From contig JANCMB010000001.1 of assembly GCA_031317595.1 (NCBI GenBank), positions 2,483,610 through 2,547,609 of the forward strand: a DNA stretch of 64,000 nt, in the 5' to 3' direction. Positions 42,108 through 51,432 of the stretch are shown piece after piece. Position numbers and translations under genes: made by a program. The notes beneath the pieces are model-generated. The model saw only the letters and a list, made by a program, of their open reading frames with translations, did no database searches and had not been told where the DNA came from. Numbering within the stretch: position 1 is the stretch's first letter; each line of letters starts with the position of its first letter. Source of the DNA: Glutamicibacter sp. PS (GTDB lineage: Bacteria > Actinomycetota > Actinomycetes > Actinomycetales > Micrococcaceae).

Positions 42108-42890
42108 TTAGTTCTCGCTCGATTCGGCCCGAGCACCAAAACCGTAGCGCGCCAAGATCTGCTGCCCCGGACCACCGGCGACAAAGTCGACGAACCGCTG
42201 GGCGGCTTCTTGGGTGCTTTGCTCCCCCACCGTCAGCGCGGCGGCCGGATAGTAGTTCACGACCTCATCGGCACCATCGGGACGGATGGATTCCACCGCA
42301 TCATCGCCGGCCACATCGGTGGCGTAGACCAGCCCCGCTTCGGCTTCACCGGCGGCGACCTTTGCCAATACGGCGGTGACATTCTGTTCCATGCTGGCCG
42401 GGGTCACCTTGACCGAGGCGTTGCGCAAGAGTTCCTGCGCGGCGTGCCCGCAGGGTACCTGCGGGGCACAGAGCACGGTGGTGGCATTGGCCAAGTCCGC
42501 CAGCGAGGTGACATGTCCCGGGTTTCCCTTCGGAACGGCGATCGCCAGCGTGTTGGTGGCGAAGATGCGTGGTTCGGCGGTCAAACCGGCCTCCTGCACC
42601 GAGCGCATATTGCGCGTATCGGCCGAGGCGAAGACGTTAATCGGAGCGCCTTCGAGAATCTGTGTGGCCAAGGTCGAGGATCCATCGTAGAGGATCGGCT
42701 CAATGCGAATATCGGGGTTGGCCTTCTCGAACGACTGTTGTATGTCCCCAAAGGCCCGTTGCAAGGAGGCGGCCGCGGCCACGGTAATCACGGTGGGCTC
42801 TTCGCTCGGCGGTGCCGATTCTTGCGGTGCGCACGCGGACAATGCCAGCAGCCCCGCCAGTAGCAGAACGGTGGCTCGAAGTACACGCAT
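42108..42890 (-). CDS. modA: Molybdate-binding lipoprotein
   Basis: 260 residues. Lipobox LLALSAC, then a mature part starting with VITVAAAASLQRAFGDIQQS, where the serine pair that holds the oxyanion lies, followed by LYDGSSTLATQILEGAPINV and FASADTRNM, the ModA hallmarks. Late TGLVYATDV-like AEAGLVYATDVAGDD is also conserved. The ATG at 42890 has AAAGGA about seven bases upstream; the frame is open further but would bury the signal peptide. Molybdate versus tungstate cannot be told from sequence. First gene of a modABC-phosphatase-MFS unit. Confidence 0.93.
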   Translation of the reverse strand: MRVLRATVLLLAGLLALSACAPQESAPPSEEPTVITVAAAASLQRAFGDIQQSFEKANPDIRIEPILYDGSSTLATQILEGAPINVFASADTRNMRSVQEAGLTAEPRIFATNTLAIAVPKGNPGHVTSLADLANATTVLCAPQVPCGHAAQELLRNASVKVTPASMEQNVTAVLAKVAAGEAEAGLVYATDVAGDDAVESIRPDGADEVVNYYPAAALTVGEQSTQEAAQRFVDFVAGGPGQQILARYGFGARAESSEN

Positions 42891-43098
42891 GCGATGTTCC
42901 TTTGTTCGGTTCTCCCTCGACGATGCCATGCTATCGCCCCACCCGGATCTCAACGACTAGGTGTATCGCGTGGCTCACATGCAATCTTGGTCCGGCCCTA
43001 ACGTCAGCAACCATCGTCGACTACCGCTCGCCGTACGGAGCGCCAAACAGAATGTCTCGGGCACACCCGCACGCGCAACCAAGTGATAGATGTGACCC

Positions 43099-43155
43099 TT
43101 GACACGTGTTACTGAAGCGCGTTACCTTTGTGTGCAGTCAAGTAACGCGAGTTAC
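43099..43155 (+). promoter_or_regulatory. LacI-gene promoter with operator-like repeats
   Basis: TTGACA (43099-43104) and TTACCT (43122-43127), 17 bases apart. GTAAC-GCGA-GTTAC (43142-43155) is an inverted repeat over the expected transcription start, and GTTACCT recurs at 43121 and 43151, 30 bases apart. Suits autoregulation by the LacI protein that follows. Confidence 0.65.
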
Positions 43156-43182
43156 CTCAGCGGATGAACAGGGGGAATATGC

Positions 43183-44214
43183 ATGGAAAGCTCACCGGCG
43201 CGGGCTGCCACCATGGCCGACGTGGCTCGGACTGCAGGTGTCAGCCGAACCGCCGTCTCTTTCGTCCTCAACGGCCGGTCGGACGCCAGCATCCCCGAGG
43301 CAACCCGTGCCCGCATTCTCGCCGCGGCCGAGCAAATGGGCTACCGGCGCAACGCTGCGGCCCGTGCCCTGGCCAGCCAGCGCTCAGGTCTCTTCGGACT
43401 CGTTACGGAAATCGTCACCTCCCCTTTCGCCGCTGACATCATCAAGGGCGCGCAGTGGAGCGCTTGGCAGGACGAGCGATTCCTACTGATCGCTCCCAGC
43501 GAGACGAATCAGGTGATGGAGGAGGCCGCCATCGAAAAGCTGCTCGAGCAGCGCATCGAGGGCCTGATTATCGCGGCTTCTTGGCACCAACAGATCCGGG
43601 TGCCCGCGAACGCGTACCAGATGCCCTGCGTCCTGGTGCACTGCTTCGACGAGGAGGGGCGACTGCCGAGCATCGTCCCCGACGAGGAGGCCGGCGGCAG
43701 GGTCGCCGCACGCACATTGCTGGCCGCGGGCCACCGGAACATCGGGCACATCACGCTCCCGACCGGCACTCCGGCACAGGTGGGGCGGCTGAGAGGCTTC
43801 GGTGCCGAGCTCAGCACGGCCGGCGCTCCGCTGGCCGACCGCCTCATCGTTGCCGGCGACGGCACTGCGGAGAGCGGCTACCGGGGCGCCTCCGAACTTC
43901 TGGACGGCCCCAATCCGCCCACGGCGATCTTCTGCGGCAACGACCGCATGGCCATGGGCGCCTATGACGCCATCAAGGAACGGGGACTGCGCATCCCCCA
44001 GGAAATTTCGATCGTCGGCTTCGACGATCAGCAGGCCCTGGCCGATTGCCTTCGGCCCGGTTTGACGACGGTCGCCCTTCCCTACGAGGAAATGGGCGCC
44101 GCCGGAGTCAGGAAACTGACCGAACTGACAACGGGCAGCCGGGAGACGAGTTCGCACCTCGCCCTCGACTGCCCGTTGCGACAGCGTTCTTCAGTTGGAA
44201 TCGCACTCCGCTGA
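43183..44214 (+). CDS. LacI-family regulator of the fructan island
   Basis: 343 residues. The N-terminal HTH ATMADVARTAGVSRTAVSFV, the hinge YRRNAAARALASQRSGL, and a periplasmic-binding-like sugar domain with PTAIFCGNDRMAMGAYDA and ISIVGFDDQQALADCLRPGL. LacI proteins bind a sugar or sugar phosphate and usually repress the adjacent operon, here an ABC importer and two GH32 enzymes. The ATG at 43183 has AGGGGGA seven bases upstream. GC content is clearly higher than in genes left of 42 kb. Confidence 0.94.
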   Translation: MESSPARAATMADVARTAGVSRTAVSFVLNGRSDASIPEATRARILAAAEQMGYRRNAAARALASQRSGLFGLVTEIVTSPFAADIIKGAQWSAWQDERFLLIAPSETNQVMEEAAIEKLLEQRIEGLIIAASWHQQIRVPANAYQMPCVLVHCFDEEGRLPSIVPDEEAGGRVAARTLLAAGHRNIGHITLPTGTPAQVGRLRGFGAELSTAGAPLADRLIVAGDGTAESGYRGASELLDGPNPPTAIFCGNDRMAMGAYDAIKERGLRIPQEISIVGFDDQQALADCLRPGLTTVALPYEEMGAAGVRKLTELTTGSRETSSHLALDCPLRQRSSVGIALR

Positions 44215-44261
44215 AGGACTCACCCTCCCGCACCACCATTTGATCCGGAAGAGGTCACTTC

Positions 44262-45923
44262 ATGATAACCACATCGATCCGCCGTGCCCTGCTCAAGGTC
44301 GGCGCTGTCACCGCGATCGGGGCGCTGGCCCTGACCGGCTGCACGGCGACACCCGGCGAAGGCGCCGCCGAGGCCGGCCCCATGCTCACCATCCCGCGTG
44401 AAGACATGGGCACGTTCTCCCAGAACTTCAACCCGTTCTCCCCGAACGCCGCACCCATGACCACGCAGTCGGTCTACGAATCGTTGCTGATCTACAACCC
44501 GGCCGGAGGCGACACGGTTCCCTGGCTCGCCGAATCGTGGGAGACCTCAGATGATGGCCTGTCACAGACCTTCCACCTGCGCGAGGGCGTCAAGTGGTCC
44601 GACGGCGCGGACTTCGTCGCCGCCGACATCGTCACGACCTTCGAGCTGCAGCGTGAACTGCTCGGCGGCTTCGACTACCTCGACTCCGTCAAGGCCGTCG
44701 ACGAAAAGACCGTGAAGTTTACCTTCAACCGGAAATTCTCCCCGGCCCTCTTCGAGGTCGGCCAGCAGGTCATCGTGCCCGATCACATCTGGTCAGAGTT
44801 CGAAGACCCGAGCAATGAGGAGAACCCAACGCCGGTCGGCACGGGTCCCTATACCGAGGTCTCGAACTTCCAAGCCCAATCATTTGACCTGCTCCCCAAC
44901 CCGAACTACTGGCAGCCGGAGAAGCAGAAGATCCCGGGCATCCGGATGCTCGCGTTCGCCGGCAACGACGGCGCCAACCTCGCCGCGGTCAACGGCGACG
45001 TCGACTGGGCACCGCAGTACATGCCCGATATTCAGACCACATTCGTGGACAAGGACCCGGAGAACCGCGCGTTCTGGTTCCCGCCGACCGGCGCCGAGAT
45101 CAACTGGCAGCTAAACACGACGCTCGACATGTTCTCCGACCCGGAGGTCCGCAAGGCGCTGAGCATGGCGATCGACCGCGAGCAGATCGTCAAGGTCGGG
45201 ATGTCCGGTTATACGATCCCCGCAGACTGCACCGGCCTGTCGGGCAACTATGACGAGTGGCGCGACGCCGACGTCGTCGCCGACTGCGATTGGACCGGCT
45301 ACGACGCCGAGGCCGCCGCCGAAATGCTCGACGAGGCCGGCTTCACGGCCGGTGCCGACGGGCAGCGCACGACACCGGACGGCAAACCGTTCGCGTTTGA
45401 CATCTCCGTCGGTTCGACCTCCTCCGACTGGCTCTCGGTCGCGAACATCATCGCACAGAACCTGCAGGACATCGGTGTCCAGGCGACCGTCGACTCCCCG
45501 GACTGGGCCGCCGTCGTCGCCGGCTACGAGACCGGCGAGTTCGAATCGGGGATCGTCTGGAGCGCCAATGCGCCCACCCCGTACCAGTACTACCGGAACA
45601 TCATGTCCACCGAGTCGGTCAAGCCGGTCGGCGAGCAGACGTTCGACAACTACCACCGGTTCGGCAACGAGCGCGCCGACGAATTGCTCGCCGACTTCGC
45701 CGCGACCACCGACGCGGCCGAGCAAGCCGAGATCATGAGCGAGCTGCAGGGGATTTACGCAGAGCTCGCGCCCGTCGTTCCGCTCTTCCCCGGCCCGGAG
45801 TGGGGCGCCTTCACCACCGATAACTTCGTCGGCTGGCCCACCGAGGAGAACCCGTACGCCACGCTGGCCACTCGAGCGCCGACGACGGTCCTCGTGCTGA
45901 CCTCGCTCGAACCGGCCGAGTAG
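44262..45923 (+). CDS. Peptide/opine-class (SBP_bac_5) ABC binding lipoprotein, probably for fructo-oligosaccharide
   Basis: 553 residues, normal for DppA/OppA-type proteins. Lipobox LALTGC near residue 27; then the SBP_bac_5 blocks QTFHLREGVKWSDGADFVA, TFNRKFSPALFEVG and VRKALSMAIDREQIV. This family mainly binds peptides, but several members bind oligosaccharides (Thermotoga glucan/mannan systems), and here it is flanked by LacI and GH32 genes with no peptidase. The sugar assignment is therefore inference from context. Followed by a strong stem before the permease genes. Confidence 0.88.
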   Translation: MITTSIRRALLKVGAVTAIGALALTGCTATPGEGAAEAGPMLTIPREDMGTFSQNFNPFSPNAAPMTTQSVYESLLIYNPAGGDTVPWLAESWETSDDGLSQTFHLREGVKWSDGADFVAADIVTTFELQRELLGGFDYLDSVKAVDEKTVKFTFNRKFSPALFEVGQQVIVPDHIWSEFEDPSNEENPTPVGTGPYTEVSNFQAQSFDLLPNPNYWQPEKQKIPGIRMLAFAGNDGANLAAVNGDVDWAPQYMPDIQTTFVDKDPENRAFWFPPTGAEINWQLNTTLDMFSDPEVRKALSMAIDREQIVKVGMSGYTIPADCTGLSGNYDEWRDADVVADCDWTGYDAEAAAEMLDEAGFTAGADGQRTTPDGKPFAFDISVGSTSSDWLSVANIIAQNLQDIGVQATVDSPDWAAVVAGYETGEFESGIVWSANAPTPYQYYRNIMSTESVKPVGEQTFDNYHRFGNERADELLADFAATTDAAEQAEIMSELQGIYAELAPVVPLFPGPEWGAFTTDNFVGWPTEENPYATLATRAPTTVLVLTSLEPAE

Positions 45924-45985
45924 GCCCAGGCGCCACCCGGCGCATCCACCTCCGCCCGCATCCAACGGGCACTGCATCCGCGCAC

Positions 45986-46014
45986 CCGGCGCGGCGGCGA
46001 GACCGCCGCGCCGG
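45986..46014 (+). terminator. Intercistronic stem between binding protein and permease
   Basis: A perfect 12-bp GC stem, CCGGCGCGGCGG against CCGCCGCGCCGG, with a five-base loop and no T-run. Such stems often lower expression of the membrane genes relative to the binding protein or protect its mRNA end. Confidence 0.6.
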
Positions 46015-46042
46015 CGCCGCCACCCCCTTCGGAAGGACAGCC

Positions 46043-47020
46043 ATGGGCTTCATCCTGCGCAGGCTCGGTTTCTACCTCGTCGCGTTCTGGGCCTCCATCA
46101 CCCTCAATTTCATGCTCCCTCGGCTCATGCCGGGCGACCCGGTCACTCGTATGCTCTCCCGCTCGCAGCAGCGGCTCGACCCGCAACAGGTCGAATCCCT
46201 GCAGCGCCTCCTCGGCGTCGAAGGCGGCCCCTGGTGGCAGGAGTACTTCGCCTATATCGGCCGCGTCTTCACCGGCGACTTCGGCGTCTCCATCTCTCGT
46301 TTCCCGACCCCGGTGAGCGAAGTCATCGCCGCCCAGCTGCCGTGGACGCTGCTGCTCGGAGCGGTATCCCTGTTCCTGGCCGTCGTCATTGGCAACCTGC
46401 TCGGCATCCTCGCGGCCTGGCGCCGCGGCGGGGCGCTGGACTCGGTCGTGCCGCCACTGCTCGTGTTCATTGGATCGTTCCCGTACTTCTGGCTCGCGAT
46501 GGGCTCGCTCTACGTCTTCGGCGTTACCTTAGGGATCTCGCCGCTGCGCCACGCGTTTTCGGTTGGGCTCACCCCGTCGTGGGACCTGACGTTCATCTTC
46601 GACGTCGCCGCGCACCTCATTCTTCCCGCCCTCTCGATCGTTCTCGTGTCGATCGGCGGGTGGATGCTCGGCATGCGCAACACCATGATTTCGACCAACG
46701 CCGAGGACTACATCCTCATGGCGGAGGCGAAGGGCCTGCGTCCGCGACGCATCATGTTCAACTACGCTGCCCGCAACGCGCTACTACCGTCCGTGACCAA
46801 CATCGGCATGAGCCTGGGCTTCATCGTCGGCGGTGCGCTGCTCACCGAGGTCGTGTTCGCCTATCCCGGCGTCGGCTACCAGCTCCTGGCCGCCGTCCAG
46901 GGGCTCGACTACCCCCTCATGCAGGGCCTGTTCCTGACGATCACCGCGGCCGTGCTGCTCGCGAATTTCCTCGTCGATCTCGTCTACGTCCGCCTCGACC
47001 CGCGCGTGCGGGTCGGCTAG
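46043..47020 (+). CDS. Dpp/Opp-type ABC permease 1
   Basis: 325 residues, six TMs of the DppB type. N-terminal FILRRLGFYLVAFWASITLN, a large first loop carrying RLMPGDPVTRML, and the EAA coupling loop in EDYILMAEAKGLRPRRIMFN. AAGGACAG precedes the ATG. It pairs with the permease encoded 14 bases downstream to form the channel of the importer in the fructan island. Confidence 0.94.
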   Translation: MGFILRRLGFYLVAFWASITLNFMLPRLMPGDPVTRMLSRSQQRLDPQQVESLQRLLGVEGGPWWQEYFAYIGRVFTGDFGVSISRFPTPVSEVIAAQLPWTLLLGAVSLFLAVVIGNLLGILAAWRRGGALDSVVPPLLVFIGSFPYFWLAMGSLYVFGVTLGISPLRHAFSVGLTPSWDLTFIFDVAAHLILPALSIVLVSIGGWMLGMRNTMISTNAEDYILMAEAKGLRPRRIMFNYAARNALLPSVTNIGMSLGFIVGGALLTEVVFAYPGVGYQLLAAVQGLDYPLMQGLFLTITAAVLLANFLVDLVYVRLDPRVRVG

Positions 47021-47034
47021 CCACGGAGGAAACC

Positions 47035-47988
47035 ATGGCACTTGCGCCACCAGCCCCAACATCCACCGGGACCTCCGGCCCGCAGCCCGGCCGCGCTTCG
47101 CTGCGCTTCCTGCGGGCCCTTGGCCGCAACGGCAAAGCCGTCGCTGGCCTCGCGATCCTAGCGACCTTCATCGCCCTGGCCCTGCTCGCCCCCGTGCTCT
47201 TCCCCGAGGACCCCTCCCGCATCGGGTCCGGCGGTGCGAGTGCGCCCGGCGCCGAGCACTGGCTGGGCACCACCGCCAAGGGGCAGGATGTGCTCGCGCT
47301 GACCGTGTGGGGCTCGCGCTCATCGCTGTTCGTCGGTGTGATCGCGGGCATCCTCGCCACCATCGTCGGCATCATCGTCGGACTCGCCTGCGCCTACTTC
47401 GGCAAGGCCGTCGACGACGTCCTCTCGCTACTGACGAACGTGTTCCTGCTGCTGCCCGGACTCCCGCTACTCGTAATCCTCGCCGCGTTCATGCCGCCGG
47501 GTCTCGGGACGGTCATCATCGTCCTGGTCATCACCGGCTGGGCGGGCAACGCCCGCGTCCTGCGCTCGCAGGCCCTGTCGATCCGGGGCAAAGACTACGT
47601 CGCGGCAGCCCTCGTCACCGGCGAGCGCCCGCTGCGGATCATGTTGCGCGAGATCCTGCCGAATATGGCCTCGATCGTGATGACGACCCTGCTCGGCAGC
47701 GTCATCGGCGCGATCGGCGCGCAGGCCGGCCTCGAATTCCTCGGGCTTGGCGATGCCAACACCATCTCGTGGGGCACCAACCTGTTCTGGGCCTCCACCG
47801 ACGGCTCGCTCATGCTCGGCCAGTGGTGGATCTTCGCCCCCTCTGGCCTCGCCATCGCGCTGGTCGCCTTCGCCCTGGCGATGTGCAACTATGCGGTCGA
47901 CGAAATCACCAACCCGCGGCTGCGTAAGCCCCGGCGCGCGGCCAGCGCCAACGCCCCGACCGCCGTCACGCAAGGAGCCCAAGCATGA
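47035..47988 (+). CDS. Dpp/Opp-type ABC permease 2
   Basis: 317 residues, DppC type: a cytoplasmic N-terminus, TM1 (GLAILATFIALALLAPVLF), then the characteristic HWLGTTAKGQDVLALTVWGS block, and the EAA loop KDYVAAALVTGERPLRIMLR. GGAGGA sits four bases before ATG 47035. Its stop overlaps the next ATPase start (ATGA). Confidence 0.94.
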   Translation: MALAPPAPTSTGTSGPQPGRASLRFLRALGRNGKAVAGLAILATFIALALLAPVLFPEDPSRIGSGGASAPGAEHWLGTTAKGQDVLALTVWGSRSSLFVGVIAGILATIVGIIVGLACAYFGKAVDDVLSLLTNVFLLLPGLPLLVILAAFMPPGLGTVIIVLVITGWAGNARVLRSQALSIRGKDYVAAALVTGERPLRIMLREILPNMASIVMTTLLGSVIGAIGAQAGLEFLGLGDANTISWGTNLFWASTDGSLMLGQWWIFAPSGLAIALVAFALAMCNYAVDEITNPRLRKPRRAASANAPTAVTQGAQA

Positions 47989-48905
47989 GACCCGTTCTCG
48001 ACATTGAGTCACTGACCGTTGAATACGTCAGCGACGAGCGCTCCGTGCGCGGCGCCGATCGCGTCAGCCTGCAGATCGCCCCCGGTGAAATCCTGGGGCT
48101 CGCCGGTGAATCAGGATGCGGCAAGTCGACGATCGCCCATTCGATCATGCGCCTGCTCAAGGATCCGGCGCGGATCACACATGGGTCCATCCGGTTCGAC
48201 GGCGCCGACGTGCTGGCCATGGCGCCCGACGAGTTGCGCTCGTGGCGCTGGCGCCAGGTGGCGATGGTATTCCAGTCGGCGATGAACTCGCTGAGCCCAG
48301 TCATGCGCATCGGCGACCAGCTAGCCGACGTCTTCACGACCCACGAGCGCATGTCCAAGCGCGCGGCGTCATCGCGCGCCGCAGAACTGCTCGAGCTCGT
48401 CGGTATCCCCGCCGCACGGATCCACGCCTACCCGCACCAGCTCTCAGGCGGCCAGCGCCAGCGCGTCGTCATCGCGATGGCCTGCGCCCTACGGCCGCGG
48501 CTGCTCATCCTCGACGAGCCGACGACTGCGCTCGACGTCGTTGTGCAGCAGGAGATTCTGGCCCAGATCCGCCAGTTACAGGCCGAGCTCGGCTTCGCGG
48601 TCCTGTTCATCACGCACGACATGTCCCTCATGCTCGAGCTCTCCGACCGAATCGGGGTCATGTATGCGGGACGGATTGTCGAGCTCGCGCCGGCGGCGGC
48701 GCTGCGCCGCGAACCGCGCCACGACTACACGCAGGCCCTGATGGGTGCGTTCCCGCCCATCACCGGCCCGCGGGTGAAGCTCACCGGGCTCGGCGAGGGC
48801 GTGCGCTTCACATCCATCGGCGACCTCGCGGAGGTAGCGCCGGGCCACTTCGTCGCCCCCGCCGATACCACGGAAATACTCTTTGCGAAGGAGACGCAGC
48901 GATGA
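47985..48905 (+). CDS. Dpp/Opp-type ABC ATPase 1
   Basis: 306 residues, DppD type. Walker A GESGCGKST, Q-loop MVFQSAMNSLSPVMRI, signature LSGGQRQRVVIAMAL-like stretch (LSGGQRQRVVIAMACAL), Walker B LLILDEPTTALD, switch H in FITHDMSLM. The C-terminal extension carries the oligopeptide-ATPase block HDYTQALMGAFPPITGP, but the usual Cys cluster binding Fe-S in some OppD/DppD is not evident. Overlaps both neighbours by four bases. Confidence 0.95.
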   Translation: MRPVLDIESLTVEYVSDERSVRGADRVSLQIAPGEILGLAGESGCGKSTIAHSIMRLLKDPARITHGSIRFDGADVLAMAPDELRSWRWRQVAMVFQSAMNSLSPVMRIGDQLADVFTTHERMSKRAASSRAAELLELVGIPAARIHAYPHQLSGGQRQRVVIAMACALRPRLLILDEPTTALDVVVQQEILAQIRQLQAELGFAVLFITHDMSLMLELSDRIGVMYAGRIVELAPAAALRREPRHDYTQALMGAFPPITGPRVKLTGLGEGVRFTSIGDLAEVAPGHFVAPADTTEILFAKETQR

Positions 48906-49867
48906 GCACGACGACGGCCCCTCCCACCGCCGGAACCCCGGCGGTGCGGATCCGCGGCCTCAATAAGACGTTCACCTCCGGGAGCTTCCTGTCCCGCACC
49001 CGACTGCGGGCCCTGAGGGACATCGAGTTCGACATCGGCGCCGGCGAGATCGTCGCCCTCGTCGGCGAGTCCGGCTCCGGCAAATCGACCCTCGCTCGCT
49101 GCATCGCCCGGCTCGAGCAGCCGGAGACCGGCTCGCTCGAGGTCTTCGGCGAGGACGTGCTGGCCACCCAGCGCCGCGGCGCGTCGCGCGGCTACCGCCG
49201 ACTGGTGCAGATGGTCTTCCAGGACCCGTTCGGTTCATTGAACCCCACGCACCGGGTCGAACACGTGCTCGAGCGCTCGCTGCGCGTGCACGGCAAGGCA
49301 GGATCAAACCTGCGTTCCCGGCTCGTAGAACTCGTCGAGTCCGTGGACCTAGACCCGGCGGTCCTCAGCGCGTTCCCGCACGAACTCTCGGGCGGGCAGC
49401 GCCAGCGCATCGCCATCGCGCGCGTCCTCGCCGTAGAACCCAAGGTCATCCTGGCCGACGAACCGACGTCGATGCTCGACGTCTCCGTGCGCATCGGCGT
49501 GCTGAACCTGCTGGCGAAGCTGCGCGACGAGCACGGCATCGCGATCCTCTACGTCACGCACGACCTGGCCTCGGCCCGCTACCTGGCCGACCGGACCATC
49601 GTCATGCATGCCGGGGCCATGGTCGAGGGCGGAGAATCGATGCGGCTGCTCGACGACCCGAAGCACCCCTACACCCGCCTTCTGGTGGGTGCGGTGCCCG
49701 ACCCGGAACGTACCGAGCCCTTCAATCCCGACGCCCGGGCGGACCTGCGCCGCGAGATCACCGACTGGACGGCAGCACCGGGCCAGCGCCGCGAGGTCGT
49801 CGACGCGGCCACCGGCCACTGGGTCCTGACGCCGCACGAACACACCTCACAACAGGAGAACGCATGA
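48902..49867 (+). CDS. Dpp/Opp-type ABC ATPase 2
   Basis: 321 residues, DppF/OppF type. Walker A GESGSGKST, Q-loop MVFQDPFGSLNPTHRV (the FQDPxxSLNP block is specific to this class), signature LSGGQRQRIAIARVL, Walker B VILADEPTSMLD, switch H in VTHDLASARYL, and the late HPYTRLLVGAVPDP. With the previous ATPase it forms a heterodimer that drives the two permeases. Overlaps the cytoplasmic GH32 gene by four bases, which ties the importer tightly to sugar hydrolysis. Confidence 0.95.
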   Translation: MSTTTAPPTAGTPAVRIRGLNKTFTSGSFLSRTRLRALRDIEFDIGAGEIVALVGESGSGKSTLARCIARLEQPETGSLEVFGEDVLATQRRGASRGYRRLVQMVFQDPFGSLNPTHRVEHVLERSLRVHGKAGSNLRSRLVELVESVDLDPAVLSAFPHELSGGQRQRIAIARVLAVEPKVILADEPTSMLDVSVRIGVLNLLAKLRDEHGIAILYVTHDLASARYLADRTIVMHAGAMVEGGESMRLLDDPKHPYTRLLVGAVPDPERTEPFNPDARADLRREITDWTAAPGQRREVVDAATGHWVLTPHEHTSQQENA

Positions 49868-51387
49868 ATCCCGCCGCCGCCCAGGCCGCCAACATGATCG
49901 AGGCGGCGCATGAGGACCCGCTGCGCCCGGCCTACCACTTCACGGCCCCGGCCGGCTGGCTCAACGACCCCAACGGCGTCGGCCAGGTCGACGGGACGTA
50001 CCACCTCTTCTACCAGTACAACCCGGACGGCCCCTTCCATGACCGGATCCACTGGGGCCATGCCGTGAGCGAGGACCTGTTGCACTGGCGCGACCGCCCG
50101 ATCGCTCTGGCCCCGAGCACGGGAGCCGACCGCGAGGGCTGCTGGTCGGGCGTCCTGGTCGACGACGACGGCACGCCGACGATCATCTACTCGGGACGTG
50201 CCGACGGCCGCGAACTACCCTGCCTGGCCACCGGATCAGCGGATCTGGACGAGTGGACGCCACGCGCCGAACCGATCATCGACGCCCCACCCGCCAATCA
50301 CGAGATCACCGCCTTCCGCGACCACTGCGTCTGGCGCGAGGCCGGACGCTGGCGCCAGCTGGTCGGCAGCGGCATCGCCGGGGCCGGCGGCACGGCGTTC
50401 CTCTACGAGTCCCAGGACCTGCGCTCGTGGACCGAGCTTGGCACGCTCGTCGTCGGCGAGGCCGGCGACGAAAGGCTCGACGATCCCGACTGGACCGGCA
50501 CCATGTGGGAGTGCGTGGACTTCTTCCGCATGAGCCGCGGCGCGGACGGCGCCACTGCCTCCCCAGACGGCACGAGCGACGACGAGCACCTGCTGATTTT
50601 CTCCGCCTGGCACGAAGGCCACACGCTACATCCGCTTGTCGCGATCGGCTCCTACGACGGGCGTCGCTTCGCCATCGATCGGGTCCAGCGCCTGGACCTG
50701 GGCGGCCGCCACGCCTACGCGCCGCAAAGCTTCCGCGACGAATCAGGCCGCCGCATCATGTGGTCCTGGATGCAGGAAGGCCGTGACGACGCGGCAACGG
50801 ACCGGGCCGGATGGTCCGGGGCGATGGCCATGCCACGCCGGCTGTGGCTGGACGAGAACGGATACCTGTGCAATACACCGGTGCAGGAGCTGACAGGCCT
50901 GCGCACGGCCCGGCTCAGGCCCACGGAACGGAACACCACGGGCGGCGAGCCGGGCGGCTTGGAGTTCGCCGGGACCTGTGTGGATATGGAGTTCACGGCC
51001 GTTCTCGGAGCGGGCGGGGCGGTCGAGGTCGAGCTCTTCGCGACCCCCGACGGCGCGGAGCGAACGGTGTTGCAGCTGCGCCGCGACGCGGTAGGGCTGG
51101 GCGTGCGTCTGGACCGTTCTGACTCCACCCTCGCCGCGGGCTGCGACACCTCCTCGCACACCGGACGCATCCCCGGCCCCGGGCAGAGGTCCAACGTGCG
51201 GTTGCTGCTGGACCGCTCGAGCCTCGAGGTCTTCATCAACGGGGTCGCCTTGACCACGCGGGTCTACCCCACCCGCCCCGATGCTGACCGGATTCGCGTC
51301 ACGGTACACGGTGAGGCCCGCATCGAGTCCGCCAGTGCCTGGGAGCTGTCCGGGACCGAGGAAACGGGCCGCGCACTGCGCCCCTGA
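49864..51387 (+). CDS. Cytoplasmic GH32 beta-fructofuranosidase
   Basis: 507 residues without a signal peptide. GH32 five-bladed propeller with nucleophile D35 in WLNDPNG, the transition-state stabiliser Asp in FRDHCVW (the usual RDP has His in place of Pro), and the acid/base Glu in MWECVDFF. The C-terminal beta-sandwich ends LEVFINGVALTTRVYP. It should release fructose from sucrose or imported fructo-oligosaccharides. Translational coupling to the importer ATPase (ATGA overlap) supports hydrolysis of imported sugar inside the cell. An in-frame ATG at 49894 is an alternative start. Confidence 0.94.
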   Translation: MNPAAAQAANMIEAAHEDPLRPAYHFTAPAGWLNDPNGVGQVDGTYHLFYQYNPDGPFHDRIHWGHAVSEDLLHWRDRPIALAPSTGADREGCWSGVLVDDDGTPTIIYSGRADGRELPCLATGSADLDEWTPRAEPIIDAPPANHEITAFRDHCVWREAGRWRQLVGSGIAGAGGTAFLYESQDLRSWTELGTLVVGEAGDERLDDPDWTGTMWECVDFFRMSRGADGATASPDGTSDDEHLLIFSAWHEGHTLHPLVAIGSYDGRRFAIDRVQRLDLGGRHAYAPQSFRDESGRRIMWSWMQEGRDDAATDRAGWSGAMAMPRRLWLDENGYLCNTPVQELTGLRTARLRPTERNTTGGEPGGLEFAGTCVDMEFTAVLGAGGAVEVELFATPDGAERTVLQLRRDAVGLGVRLDRSDSTLAAGCDTSSHTGRIPGPGQRSNVRLLLDRSSLEVFINGVALTTRVYPTRPDADRIRVTVHGEARIESASAWELSGTEETGRALRP

Positions 51388-51432
51388 ACGAAACCCACCG
51401 AATCATCGGCACCACCGACAGAGAGGTCACCC

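Noticed and set aside
42891-42960. A molybdenum-cofactor riboswitch or Mo-box before modA
   Set aside because: The leader is too short for the riboswitch and I see no Mo-box-like inverted repeat.
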